64,000 bases of DNA from Cystobasidium ongulense (lineage: Eukaryota; Basidiomycota; Cystobasidiomycetes; Cystobasidiales; Cystobasidiaceae): NCBI GenBank assembly GCA_022835595.1, contig BQUP01000001.1:248001-312000 (forward strand), written 5' to 3'. Made by a program: the position numbers and the translations under genes. Below, piece after piece: positions 1 through 9,449 of the stretch (its first letter is position 1; each line of letters begins with the position of its first letter). The notes beneath the pieces are model-generated. The model was not told the DNA's origin. It saw nothing but the letters and a program-made list of their open reading frames with translations, and ran no database searches.

Positions 1-311
1 AAACCGTCACAGCGGCGTCTTTATCGTGCGCCCGTGCACCATTAATTTTCATCCCTGAGCAGTCCGTGTCCTCATAGTTTCCTGCATTGGTGACTTGATA
101 TATTGTACCTGCATGCGGAATACTAGCCAAGCACCAATTGCGCAATAGAATCGCTCAGTCGTTGAAAAAGGCATATACACCTTCGGAGCTTTGTGATTGC
201 TCGCACTTGATATATCTTGCAGACTTCCGACTGCTGGTGTTTTGCGTAACTATGGTACATTTACTGTTTGCACGAACGTCGAACTTTCAATTCCTTGATA
301 TTTTCGCTGAA
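1..311. other. No gene seen at the window edge
   Basis: This stretch lies downstream of the TFIIB gene, which ends at 312 on the minus strand. I see only short open frames without recognisable protein content. It probably holds the TFIIB 3' UTR. Confidence 0.5.
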
Positions 312-1623
312 CTACTCGACTTTCTCCTGTACAGATGCAGCCGGTATTCTAGACAGATCCGCGACGAGAGATCCAGCTGCTCTTTCTGTGAACCACTTTT
401 CGCTTAATAATTGATCTTTCTTAGTATAGAGAATTCTGCACGCGAGCCATGGATGACAATCAGTATCACTTGTACGAGTCTCGCCACAAGCTTTTGAGTC
501 AACACTCACTTGTACACTGTCCGCAAGGTACTGTCACTGATGCCAACTACAGCACCTATCTCCTTGACAGTCTTTGGCACGCCAAACGCGTGACATGTGA
601 AGTACACACACGCAGCAGCGACTGACAAGGGTGATCTTCCAGCAAGGATGCCAAACTCGTCTATGTTCCTGACAACCTCCGTAGTAGCTGACTGTACAGC
701 TGGCGGTAGACCGAGATGGTTACCGAAGCGTGAAACGATGCCAGCCGCAGACGAAGCGTGAGAGGAAGTTGACGAAGCGGCAGTGCTCGTACCAAAAGCT
801 TGCGAAAGTCTGCTGAACGCTTGTCCAATCTCCTTTTTTGGGACTCCTGATAGAGATACTATCTCTTTAAAGGTTCTGCCGACCTTTTGGTCTCTGCAAG
901 CGATGAAGATGCACGCAGCTACGATTGCAGCCTGCTGTTTGCTCGTTGTAGTTCCCGCTTTCGAGCGAAAGACATGTTCCTCATCCTGACGTTTGAACAG
1001 CTGTTTTGCCGAATCCGAGACTGTTCGAGGTAGAGATATTCGGTCGCACATCTCGCTGATCTCCGCGTATGCATTGCTCAGCGTTTGCTCGCCCGATTTT
1101 TTGGCAGCCGCTTGAGAAGCTCGTTGAAGCGACTTGGCAACACCGGTATTATTGTCACGGAAGGATATGACGGACGAGAGCTGGTCGGCCCCTGATAGGA
1201 GGGGATCTCCTGGGCCACCGACACGAGATGGGTCATCGCCTTCTGAATCGGCAAAGGTACGCCCTGCATGACCATAGGCAGGCGAGTCAGTATTGTCTTT
1301 GCTGTAAGAAGAGCATATCAGCTAATAGTGGAGCCCACATTCGCTCCTCGTATCGACGATCTTGTCGCCTAGGACCTGCAAATGGTGTTTGCACAAAAAA
1401 GAGGCTTCCAAGGTCAACCTCGCTACCTTGTTTGCACATAGAGAACGAAAAAAGCTCAACGCACCAGACCACAGTTTCCGCATATGAGATCACCACTGGC
1501 GAATTGCTCAATGAGATAGCCTTGCTCTCTGCAGTCTGGACAGTTGACGCGGACGTTGAGATCAGGTCTGAAGTCGTCGCTGACTGCGCTGGCGGCGGGT
1601 GCTCTGCTGGGGTAGGCCTGCAT
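312..1623 (-). CDS. SUA7: Transcription initiation factor IIB (TFIIB)
   Basis: TFIIB bridges TBP on the promoter to RNA polymerase II and helps choose the start site in the nucleus. Four exons read on the minus strand: 1623-1465, 1375-1339, 1263-510 and 435-312, giving 357 residues, close to the usual fungal length. The N-terminus holds the zinc ribbon, with Cys pairs in VNCPDCRE and ICGNCGLVLGDK, followed by the B-reader-type segment DTRSEWRTFADSEGDDPSR. Two cyclin folds follow; the second contains VCIYFTCH-like helices (AAACVYFTCHAFGVPKTVKE) and ISDSTLRTVYK at the last intron. The start is the ATG at 1623, the first in frame before the ribbon. The gene is divergent from YTH1, about 500 bases away. 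The acceptor of exon 4 was chosen because it joins TVYK to ILYTKKDQLL, as in other TFIIBs. Confidence 0.95.
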
Positions 1624-2125
1624 GGCGCTCGAGGAGAAGACGAGAGGGTGTGTAGGTATTCGAATGTATACTAAAGGCTACAGGGAGGTATTCAAACGGG
1701 TCTATGAGGCGAGTCTGGCGGGCTTTTGGAATAGACAGCGGGCTGTTTCCAGACCTTGGACTCGCCGGAGGTAAATGAGCGTAGATGTGGGACGTGTATG
1801 CCGTCTTCTGAGACTCGGGCAGCGCGTAGTGTGCTCGTTCTGCAGGCAGTTGTTGAGATGGTGGTTGGTGTTGGAGCAAGACGAGTGAGGTTGCTTGTTC
1901 AGCTATTTTGTGCGGCTGGCGAGCGTGGCGAGCTTGATTATAATTGCAAACTCGCAAGGCTGACGCAGCAGGGGACCTCGGTGGCCATCTAGAGAAGCTT
2001 ACTCAGCTCAAAGACAACTTGTACAGCTGTGAAAGCTTCGACGAGCAGCTTCCACTTTGACTCCAAGACGGCTTCCTCGATCAACCTCTTGCTTCACCTT
2101 GGAGCAACTCGCAACGAAGCACAGC
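1624..2125. promoter_or_regulatory. Shared upstream region of TFIIB and YTH1
   Basis: About 500 bases separate the two divergent start codons. I see open frames on both strands but nothing that reads like a protein. The position implies promoters and 5' leaders for both genes; no specific site is recognised. Confidence 0.5.
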
Positions 2126-3365
2126 ATGAAGGACGGCGTCAAGCAGGCAAGCATGGCCAAGATAGCGTCCACATCTGCACTGCCGTATCGGAAACCCTCA
2201 AAGCCGCTTGCCGCTGCGTCCGACGTGATCACCTTTCCAAACTTCAAGCATACCGAACTGCTGCTCGAGTCGCGGATAAAGACAGAGATCCAGCCAGCAC
2301 TCAAGCTCGACGCAGACAACCAGATATGCAAAGCCTTCTTATCCCCGAGCGGCTGTCCTCGTGGAGCTGCTTGTCCTCTCCGCCATACCACGCCCTCGAC
2401 GGCAAACTACGTAGTGATACCACAACCTACGACGGTCCAAGGCAGGACAGTCTGCAAGCATTGGCTTCGTGGACTCTGCAAGAAGGGTGCAGACTGCGAG
2501 TTCTTGCACGAATACAATCTACGCAAGATGCCGGAATGCTACTTTTTTACAAAGCATGGCTTCTGCTCGTCCGGCGATGAATGCATGTACCTACATATCA
2601 CTCCACATCAAAGAAGGCCAGAATGCCGCAGCTATACTGCGGGCTTTTGTAGGGCAGGTAAGAGTGTATCATTTGATGCCTAATTATGACTATCTCTGAC
2701 TTGGATCATTACTGCCGTCGTTGTAGGCCCGTCATGTCCCAATAAGCATATCCGGAAAGTACCTTGCCCCCTCTACCTCGTCGGCTTTTGCCCTTCGGGG
2801 CTTGACTGCTCCTTCGCACAGTGAGCTTACTCAATTGAAGACTCATCGATATGATACTGACAGCTTTTCCGGCATCGCAGTCCACCATTCCTCCTTCCAG
2901 ACATTGAACGTATAGCATCCCATTCCTTCGAGCGCGACAGCGACAATCCACTATATCGACATGCAGCCAGAGAAAGAGATCGTGGTCACAATAATGGTAG
3001 ACCGATAGCAAGCTACATGGATGGGAATATGGTCGATGGAGATGGCATGATGGGAGACCGGCGGGCGGGTAACAAGAATGCAAGAGGGATGGTCTGTTTC
3101 AAGGTACGCAATACTGCTTGTAATACAGCAAACATCTACTTCGGTGCTAACTGACCCTGTTATTATCGATGTCCTCTCATACAATACTCGGTGCTACAGT
3201 GCGGGCAAGAAGGTCATCTAGCGAACCAATGCCCTAATCCTTCAGTGCCAGGAAATGTAAGTCGTGTTATTTGTTTTCGACTCTCACGGTATATCAAACG
3301 CATACTGACTAATACTACAGCGCGGAGGCGTGGAACGCGGTCCAGGAGGCAGACCTATGGCTTGA
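2126..3365 (+). CDS. YTH1: mRNA 3'-end-processing CCCH zinc-finger protein, CPSF30/YTH1
   Basis: YTH1 (CPSF30) is a subunit of the cleavage and polyadenylation factor and binds pre-mRNA near the poly(A) signal. Five CCCH fingers are visible across two introns: [59 protein letters not shown], the split finger beginning [12 protein letters not shown], and [24 protein letters not shown] zinc knuckle ([14 protein letters not shown]) near the C-terminus is split by the intron at about 3104-3200. The knuckle is present in animal and many fungal CPSF30 proteins but absent from budding yeast Yth1. The start at 2126 is the first real ATG in frame; the frame upstream is open from 2057 only through a TTG. 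Five exons give roughly 315 residues, and the stop is TGA at 3363-3365. Confidence 0.93.
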
Positions 3366-3687
3366 AGGGCGATCATCTGAAGCAAGCACAATGCAATTCC
3401 CGCAAAAATAACTGATTTCATCAACACATAATGTCCTTGTTGTTGTAACAACAAAGTACAGAAGAATACTACACTATTGTATCACCTGGCCGGATGCTTG
3501 AGGCTCCAATTGCCGAAGCCAGCAGTCTTGCCACAACTTCGACTATCAAATAGTGCACGTTACTTCAGCAAGCCGGTGGTCCATGTCTACTGACAACACG
3601 TGAGATGCCTACGAGCAACTACAATGCTGTCACGTAGCAGAACTCTGCTCTCTAAGCTGCTCTCTCCACCCTCTGTACATGGTTAGA
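3366..3687. other. Intergenic, no gene seen
   Basis: Convergent 3' region between YTH1 and the minus-strand hypothetical locus. It should hold the two 3' UTRs. No coding signal or structured element is recognised. Confidence 0.45.
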
Positions 3688-6141
3688 TCAGCGGCAGTCC
3701 TTTTCACAAGAAAACCCGCCACGTACTGCTACCTTTCGAGTCATTGTCGCAGTCTTGGCTTCTAAGTCGAGTCGATCAATCGTTTTGCCCTTCCTGTTAG
3801 TCCAGGCATGTCCGAACCCATTTTCGACCGCTTTTTGCCGTTTGATAAACCCAACCCATGTACAGTCAGGACAACTGTGAAACTTGACATACTTCCAGCG
3901 GTTCTGGCGCAACCATTCGAGGGCTTTGTTGGGAGAACATTGCGTCCGACTGGTGCCAGAACCCTTCGAGGGACAAACAGATGTCGGTGTGGATCTTGAA
4001 GCCAGCAGGAACCACCCCCAACGACATTTACGAGATCAACAGCGGTCATTGGACGACCCACGGTTGAAGTAAGTCGAGGGAATCCTTCTCATCCTTCTTG
4101 GATGCGAGGACCGTCATGCAAGGGCTCTGCAAGATGCGCGGTATCTGGGCTAGGATGTGACGCTTTAGATTGGAGTTGATCTGTTTTTTCCTGCTCCTTC
4201 CATAGGCAGTATACTTCGTGGGGTCGTTGACAAAGTTCCGCATGCTTTGGATTGTTGCTGCAAGTCTATTGCGATAAGTTTACTATCCTCTCCAAAATTA
4301 AGTATCACCATCTTCATCTGAGAGCACGGCGTTGATGGGAAAGCTAGATCGATTTTCTGAAAAGTGTCGAGATCCAGGGCGACGTTGACGATTCTGTTCT
4401 TAACTGCTGGATTGAGAAGCGAACCCCAATGCTTGGATAAGGTGTTCGGATCGCTTGCACGAACTCTAAAGTAGATGGGATGGTTGGCATGTGACCATTG
4501 ATGAACCGCTTGTTCTCCAAATTCGGCGGTAAACTCTTGTGCGAACTGATAGAATAAAGAAAGCAGTGGAAGAACGATAAACAGCAATCTGCGTGGTACC
4601 TTCAAGGGTATATACGCCAATCACCGAGAGGACAACGATGGAAGGTGGAAGTGTGAGTTACAGAGACAGATCCAGTGACGGCAGTCGCAAGCGCTGTGGC
4701 AGATATACGTAGAGTTGGCATATAGTGACGAACATGTATGCGTGTGATACGCATGGTAGAGAGGGTGCTGCGAAACAAGTTACTGCTTTGAAGCTACCGC
4801 GAACTGGTGTCGGAGGCAGTATCGCCGGTAGGCAGCAGAGGTGATGCAGCACTCAGAGGAGTGCGTGCAGGCGTACAGGCAGACTCATCAAATCATGAGA
4901 ACAATCTGACGGTGCTGGATGCCGAACAGATGCTTGCTAACCAGTTGCGCTGCTGCTGTCCCAAATCTCGCGGACGTTCTGCCGCGAACCCGGCCAAGAT
5001 AGGCTCAGCTTTAGGTACCCCACATTGCGTCACGGCGTCGTTTCATATGCTTTTCCATCTGCGTCCCGCGAGCAACGAAAAGGCAGTCGAGCCACTACTG
5101 TGTTCTCGTTTCAAGCATGATTGAGTCGTGACACCAGAGTAGAAGATCCTCGCTCTAGTTTGACCGGCCGCTGTCTTCTGTTTCAAATCTTCAAGCTGAG
5201 TTTGAACCCACGCTGTATCGACAGGGTATTTTGACTCCATCGATCGCAACACGAGTTCGAGTTCCATAATGGGTAGTGCCGGTGTGCATCTGAATTAGAG
5301 AAGCAAGCACGTCTTAGTCACAATTTTAGAAGGTTCTTCAGGATCGTTATCTTCCCAAGCGCTATTATCCTGAGGTTTCTTCTTAGGAGGATCGTTATCT
5401 TCCCAAGCGCTATAATCCTGAGGTTTCTTCTTAGGAGTATCGTTATCTTCCCGAGGGCTATCATATTCCTCTGACGCAGGAGTATCTTCGCCAGCGGCAG
5501 CATCCTGAGTAGATTGCTTTGGTGCAGGAGTATCTTTGCCAGATATGGTATCTTGCGCCGACGCACTTTCAGTAGGAGTTCTCCCGGAAGCCACAGCGAC
5601 AGGGTATTTTGACTCCATCGATCGCAACACGAGTTCGAGTTCCATAATGGGTAGTGCCGGTGTGCATCTGAATTAGAGAAGCAAGCACGTATTAGTCACA
5701 ATTTTAGAAGGTTCTTCAGGAACGCTTACCTAAGATAGAATTGAAAGGTGACCTTTGCGCCGTTTGCTTGATGTTCGCGGATGTCCTTTTCATTTTCCCT
5801 GCGTAGAACGGTTGGGAAATTAGAAGGTTCGAAGGCTTTGCCATCGCCAGCCATCGCCAGCATAGTGCCTACGACAGTTATGTCGTCTACAGAGCTTCTT
5901 GATTCGGCATACGATTCTTTCTAGCGCCTCTGCCAACCTCTGGATCATCATACGTCTTAATTGGTACTAGTAAGAGCAATTCAATTAGGAAGGAGTAAGG
6001 ACAATTCAGCTGTCTTTGGAGAAGTCGTACTCACTGTTCGATACAATATGAAATTAATGGATTGATGAGTTTTTGAAATGCTTGAAGCATGCGTCTACCA
6101 TGTGTAGGCTTATGGATAGTGATAGCTTTTGAAATAGTCAT
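3688..6141 (-). CDS. Unrecognised multi-exon gene with duplicated exon segment
   Basis: No family is recognised and the full gene model is uncertain. A convincing 5' part starts at the ATG at 6141 (MTISKAITIHKP), with a GTGAGT donor after 6035. Its second exon carries the segment DDITVVGTMLAMAGDGKAFE and ends TFQFYLR at a GTAAGC donor (5730). A 62-base intron (5668-5729) leads into an exon beginning CTPALPIMELELVLRSMESK. That exon then runs through a 16-residue repeat rich in E, D, K and P. A second copy of the exon start lies at 5287 downward and continues into KYPVDTAWVQTQLEDLKQKT. Open segments farther along (4620-4165 and about 4020-3688) contain EFTAEFGEQAVHQWSHANHP and FHSCPDCTWVGFIKRQKA, the latter with a CxxC. 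Whether all segments belong to one transcript, or the duplication broke the gene, cannot be decided by eye. Confidence 0.35.
5219..5343. repeat. 125-base direct repeat, copy A
   Basis: This copy matches 5597-5721 with a single visible mismatch (cttag here, attag there). On the minus strand it spans the 3' part of an intron, its CAG acceptor and the first part of the following exon. The near identity points to a recent duplication. Confidence 0.9.
5343..5460. repeat. 48-base coding minisatellite
   Basis: Two full 48-base units (5343-5390 and 5391-5438) and the start of a third follow head to tail. On the minus strand each codes for 16 residues of the form EDND(P/T)PKKKPQD(Y/N)SAW. The period is a multiple of three, so copy changes keep the frame. 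Confidence 0.9.
5597..5721. repeat. 125-base direct repeat, copy B
   Basis: Partner of 5219-5343, offset by 378 bases. In this copy the intron donor (GTAAGC at 5729-5724) lies just outside the repeat, so copy B is the one with a complete visible intron. Copy A lacks the matching GT at the same place. Confidence 0.9.
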
Positions 6142-7262
6142 TATGATCCTAGGGTAGTAGTTGGACTTTTAAGTATGTTATTAAGGATTAATTGAGTGGA
6201 GTGGGAGTGTAATTAGTTGTTGAGAGCAAAGACAAGAGACGTGCCCAGGATCCTACCTTCTTTTATAGGCAAAAAGTGGAAGGCATACGATTGGAAGGCT
6301 GATTCATCTTGGAAGAGGTAACTACTTTTAGTCATGTCCGACAGCTCATATGTGGATGCTTCCATCAGGTGGATATGAGAAGGATGGACATGAGAAGGTC
6401 GATACTTCCAAAATTAGCAGAGAAGGGAAGCTGAGAAGGTGAAAGTTCTAGCCGCCATGTTTTCGATGCGGGGACTAGAGAAAGAGAATTAGTCTAGGCA
6501 AAGCAAGCGAGAGTCGCAGTAGCGAACTCACTATTGCAGATATTCTTCATAATTGTGTAGAAGCGTGCCCGCTTTCTACAAGCAGTAAGGGCAGATCAGT
6601 CAAGACAGCAAGCAAGGGCAATGAACGTCAGAAATATCACCAATGAGAAAGCTCGGCAATCACGCAGGGAGTGTACGAATGAAGGACTTATATTGCTCAG
6701 ATTGGCTGGAGCATTGATCAAAAGGTAGAAAATCTAAAGAAAGTTACAAAAAGCAGCAATTTCTCCCTAATCAGTCAAAACAGTAACGCGATGAAGTGAA
6801 AGAAGTGGGAATAATGCACAGCGAAAAGGAGGAAGGATTGGGTGTTCGGACTTATCAAAAGCCCTTTTTGATTGGTTTCTGGAATGTTTATCGAACACAG
6901 GACAAAAAAGGAGGAAAAGATCTTAAAGTTGAAGGGTCTTGTTTCTTTGTTGTAGTAATATTCAATTCACACATAGAATCCTGTTGTTGTAGTGTTTACA
7001 AGGGAGCGATAGTATGCTAGCCTCCCATTGTTGTGTGGATGTGGTACCGAATGTTGTATTTAATTGGACAAGCAGCTTTTTTTGGTGTTGATATGGTGTG
7101 CAAATCAACGTATCAACGTAGTGGAATTCGGTAGTAGTTGCTTGCTGCATGGAAAGTTTGAAGGTGTTCCTGAAGTCCGTTCTCCAATATTCTTACACAT
7201 TTTATCTAAACATATCTCTCGTCGGCATAGCACATTCGGCTTTCTTCTCTTCGCAATGACTT
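6142..7262. other. AT-richer intergenic region
   Basis: About 1.1 kb lies between the 5' end of the hypothetical minus-strand gene and the 3' end of the bZIP gene. It is visibly richer in A and T than its surroundings and contains only short open frames, such as one at 6796-7020, without recognisable content. It likely holds the promoter of the hypothetical gene and the bZIP 3' UTR. Confidence 0.45.
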
Positions 7263-9449
7263 TCAGCTAGATCGAATATCTTCCGACCATCCAGCAGCCA
7301 TTGCTCTCATCATCCAAACCATCTTCTCATTCTCCAACAAATTGACCCTTTCAGTCAATTGTCTAATACTATCCTCAAGGCCAGCTAGGTGCTCAGCTTT
7401 ACGAGCTCTGGAACGCCTAGCAGCAACTGTATTTTGTCGTCTCTTTGCTTCAATAGACATCTCAATAGCTTCTTTGAAGACTCCCTCAATTTCGTCGCCA
7501 TTCTCATCAAGATTTGCATTTCCATCTTCTTGCTCAGTTGGATCAACGATAGACACTGATCGACGAACTCGCTTGTATACTTCAGCTTGAGCTTTGATAG
7601 CCGCAACTTTGCGAGCAGCGGCAGCAGGTACAGCACGCTTGGAAGTTTTAGACTCTGGGCCGTAGTAGGTCCTCGGCTGTGTAGGAGCGTCGACTGGCAA
7701 AGGAGCATTGGAAGAATGTCTAGTGCCGTTGAATCGTCCGCCTGCAGGAGTTGCAGAAGCAGTGGATCGACGCCTTTTCTTCAAGCTCTGTCCCTGTTGC
7801 TCATCATTCTCTTCATCCTCATCAACCTCATCCACGGCACCAAAAGCAGGGGAGTCTCTGACACGCTTCTTGCTCGCCTTCTCTAGGTCGGAAGAAGAAG
7901 CGGGCTTGACCTGATCATTGAAAGGAGGTGTAGTACTGGTCTTGTCAGGCAAGGGAAGAGAGAGTTCCTTGGGTGAGATGGTGTGTAACGACGAAGCTTG
8001 CTGCAGTGTTGTATTGTTTGTGCTCTGCTGTAGTGGTGATTTCTGAAGTTGCTGCTGAGGGAAGAGGGAGATCGAGCCTAGGTCTAACTGACCCCACATA
8101 GGAGAGGTAGTCAAGGAAGTAGCAAGATCGTTGCCATCATCCGGAATGAGAGCCGGTGTGTCAACTCCCGAAAAGATAGGAGAGTTGTACAGCAAGCCAC
8201 CATTTCCCATGTTGTTGAGGACAAATGGAAAATTGGACATCGCATCAAAAGCAGGCGAAGCTGCAGATGAAGATGAAGAACTTGAACTATTGCGAGTTGG
8301 CATTGGCTGGTGAGAAACAGAGATAGAAGAAGCATCGAGCATACTGTTTGCAGATGAGAAGTTGCGGAAGGCATTTTGGAGAGGTGGAGAGTTTGAGGTG
8401 TTGTTGAAATTCATTGGAGAACCGACAAGAGGCAAATTGGCGAAGAAAGAGTCCTTGTTGTTGTTGTTGTTATCGGAGCTGACTGGAAGCTGAGCAGAGA
8501 AATTATCGAAAGCTGCAACCTGATCATTGAGGAACGAGGCGGCCAGCATGTCTGTTTGACAAGGAGAGTACGGCAAGTCAGACAAATGTTGACAGATGGG
8601 ATAATACCAATGATGCAACTCACCGAAATCAAAGTCTGCAGCAGACTTGTTGAGTCCTGCTCCTCCGAAGGTCGACGAAGGACCGAAGGAGGAGAGCAGA
8701 GCAGTGCCGTCACGTGGAGTCTGAGGAGACGAAGACATGACGTTTTTGCTTTTAATGAGGTGATTCGAAATATTGAATCCTTGTAGTTGTTGAAATACCG
8801 TGTTATCGATTGCGTTCGATATAGATTGACCGTTGTCCTGGACGATAGTACTTTCGGCTAGTGCAGAATTTCTTGTATTGATATCGTTGCTGAGCAAGCT
8901 TTCGATTGGGTTGTTGGTAATGCTATTTGATTGATAGTATTTGAACCACTGGTCGAAGCTGTTGCTGTCGTTGTTGTTACTATTACGAGTGTGACTGAAG
9001 TCGACGCCTAGGGCGTTTTGCTGGTATTGATTTAGGGTGGTGTCTTTTGGCGTGAATGGTGGTTCGTTGAGATCGTCGGACAGGCCAGTGTACGAAAAAA
9101 GAGGTGAGAAGAATGGCGAGGAAGAGTAGTCAGAAGCAGGGATGCAGGCATTAGTAGGGGGAGAGTGGGATTGGTTGCAGACGTGGTGGGGTCGAGAGGT
9201 ACGAGGAGAGGAAGAAGAGCGCAGGTTGTAAGCATGGGAGGAAGACGACAAGGACGAAGGATGAGGAGCAAGCCTTACGGGTAGGGACAGGTCTGTCGCG
9301 AGAGACAGGTAGCTGCTGGTGCTGCTGCTTGGGAAGGCACGCGTCGTCGAGGCTTGGTTGGTTATTGGTGTTTGACGACACGGACAGGGGTATTGCTGGA
9401 GTTGTTGTAGCTGGGGAGCGATGGGGGGAACCATTGTGAATGAGGCCAT
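7263..9449 (-). CDS. bZIP transcription factor, possibly Gcn4/CpcA type
   Basis: A nuclear DNA-binding protein of about 704 residues once one intron is removed. The basic region near the C-terminus reads RRQNTVAARRSRARKAEHLA, matching the NxxAAxxSR core of bZIP proteins. It is followed by a short leucine zipper (LEDSIRQLTERVNLLENEK). The NTVAARRSRARK form resembles yeast Gcn4 and CpcA, where the bZIP is also C-terminal. The rest is low-complexity Ser/Asn/Gln-rich sequence with acidic and aromatic patches (FSNFPFVLN, MWGQLDLGSISLF) of the kind seen in activation domains. An intron at 8552-8623 (72 bases, GTGAGT to CAG) is a multiple of three and has no stop, so it hides inside the open frame. 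The start is the ATG at 9449. A tiny upstream ORF lies in the leader. Confidence 0.85.
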   Translation of the reverse strand: MASFTMVPPIAPQLQQLQQYPCPCRQTPITNQASTTRAFPSSSTSSYLSLATDLSLPVRLAPHPSSLSSSSHAYNLRSSSSPRTSRPHHVCNQSHSPPTNACIPASDYSSSPFFSPLFSYTGLSDDLNEPPFTPKDTTLNQYQQNALGVDFSHTRNSNNNDSNSFDQWFKYYQSNSITNNPIESLLSNDINTRNSALAESTIVQDNGQSISNAIDNTVFQQLQGFNISNHLIKSKNVMSSSPQTPRDGTALLSSFGPSSTFGGAGLNKSAADFDFGELHHWYYPICQHLSDLPYSPCQTDMLAASFLNDQVAAFDNFSAQLPVSSDNNNNNKDSFFANLPLVGSPMNFNNTSNSPPLQNAFRNFSSANSMLDASSISVSHQPMPTRNSSSSSSSSAASPAFDAMSNFPFVLNNMGNGGLLYNSPIFSGVDTPALIPDDGNDLATSLTTSPMWGQLDLGSISLFPQQQLQKSPLQQSTNNTTLQQASSLHTISPKELSLPLPDKTSTTPPFNDQVKPASSSDLEKASKKRVRDSPAFGAVDEVDEDEENDEQQGQSLKKRRRSTASATPAGGRFNGTRHSSNAPLPVDAPTQPRTYYGPESKTSKRAVPAAAARKVAAIKAQAEVYKRVRRSVSIVDPTEQEDGNANLDENGDEIEGVFKEAIEMSIEAKRRQNTVAARRSRARKAEHLAGLEDSIRQLTERVNLLENEKMVWMMRAMAAGWSEDIRSS

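Noticed and set aside
138-407. An 89-codon plus-strand frame at the window start
   Set aside because: It overlaps the last exon of TFIIB on the other strand and has no recognisable content.
2057-2125. An earlier start for YTH1 at 2057
   Set aside because: The frame is open but begins with TTG, not ATG. The first ATG in frame is at 2126.
5043-5267. A GIY-YIG-like reading of the ARIFYSGVTTQS segment
   Set aside because: One short resemblance to the second strand of that fold is not enough; no catalytic Arg or Glu could be placed.
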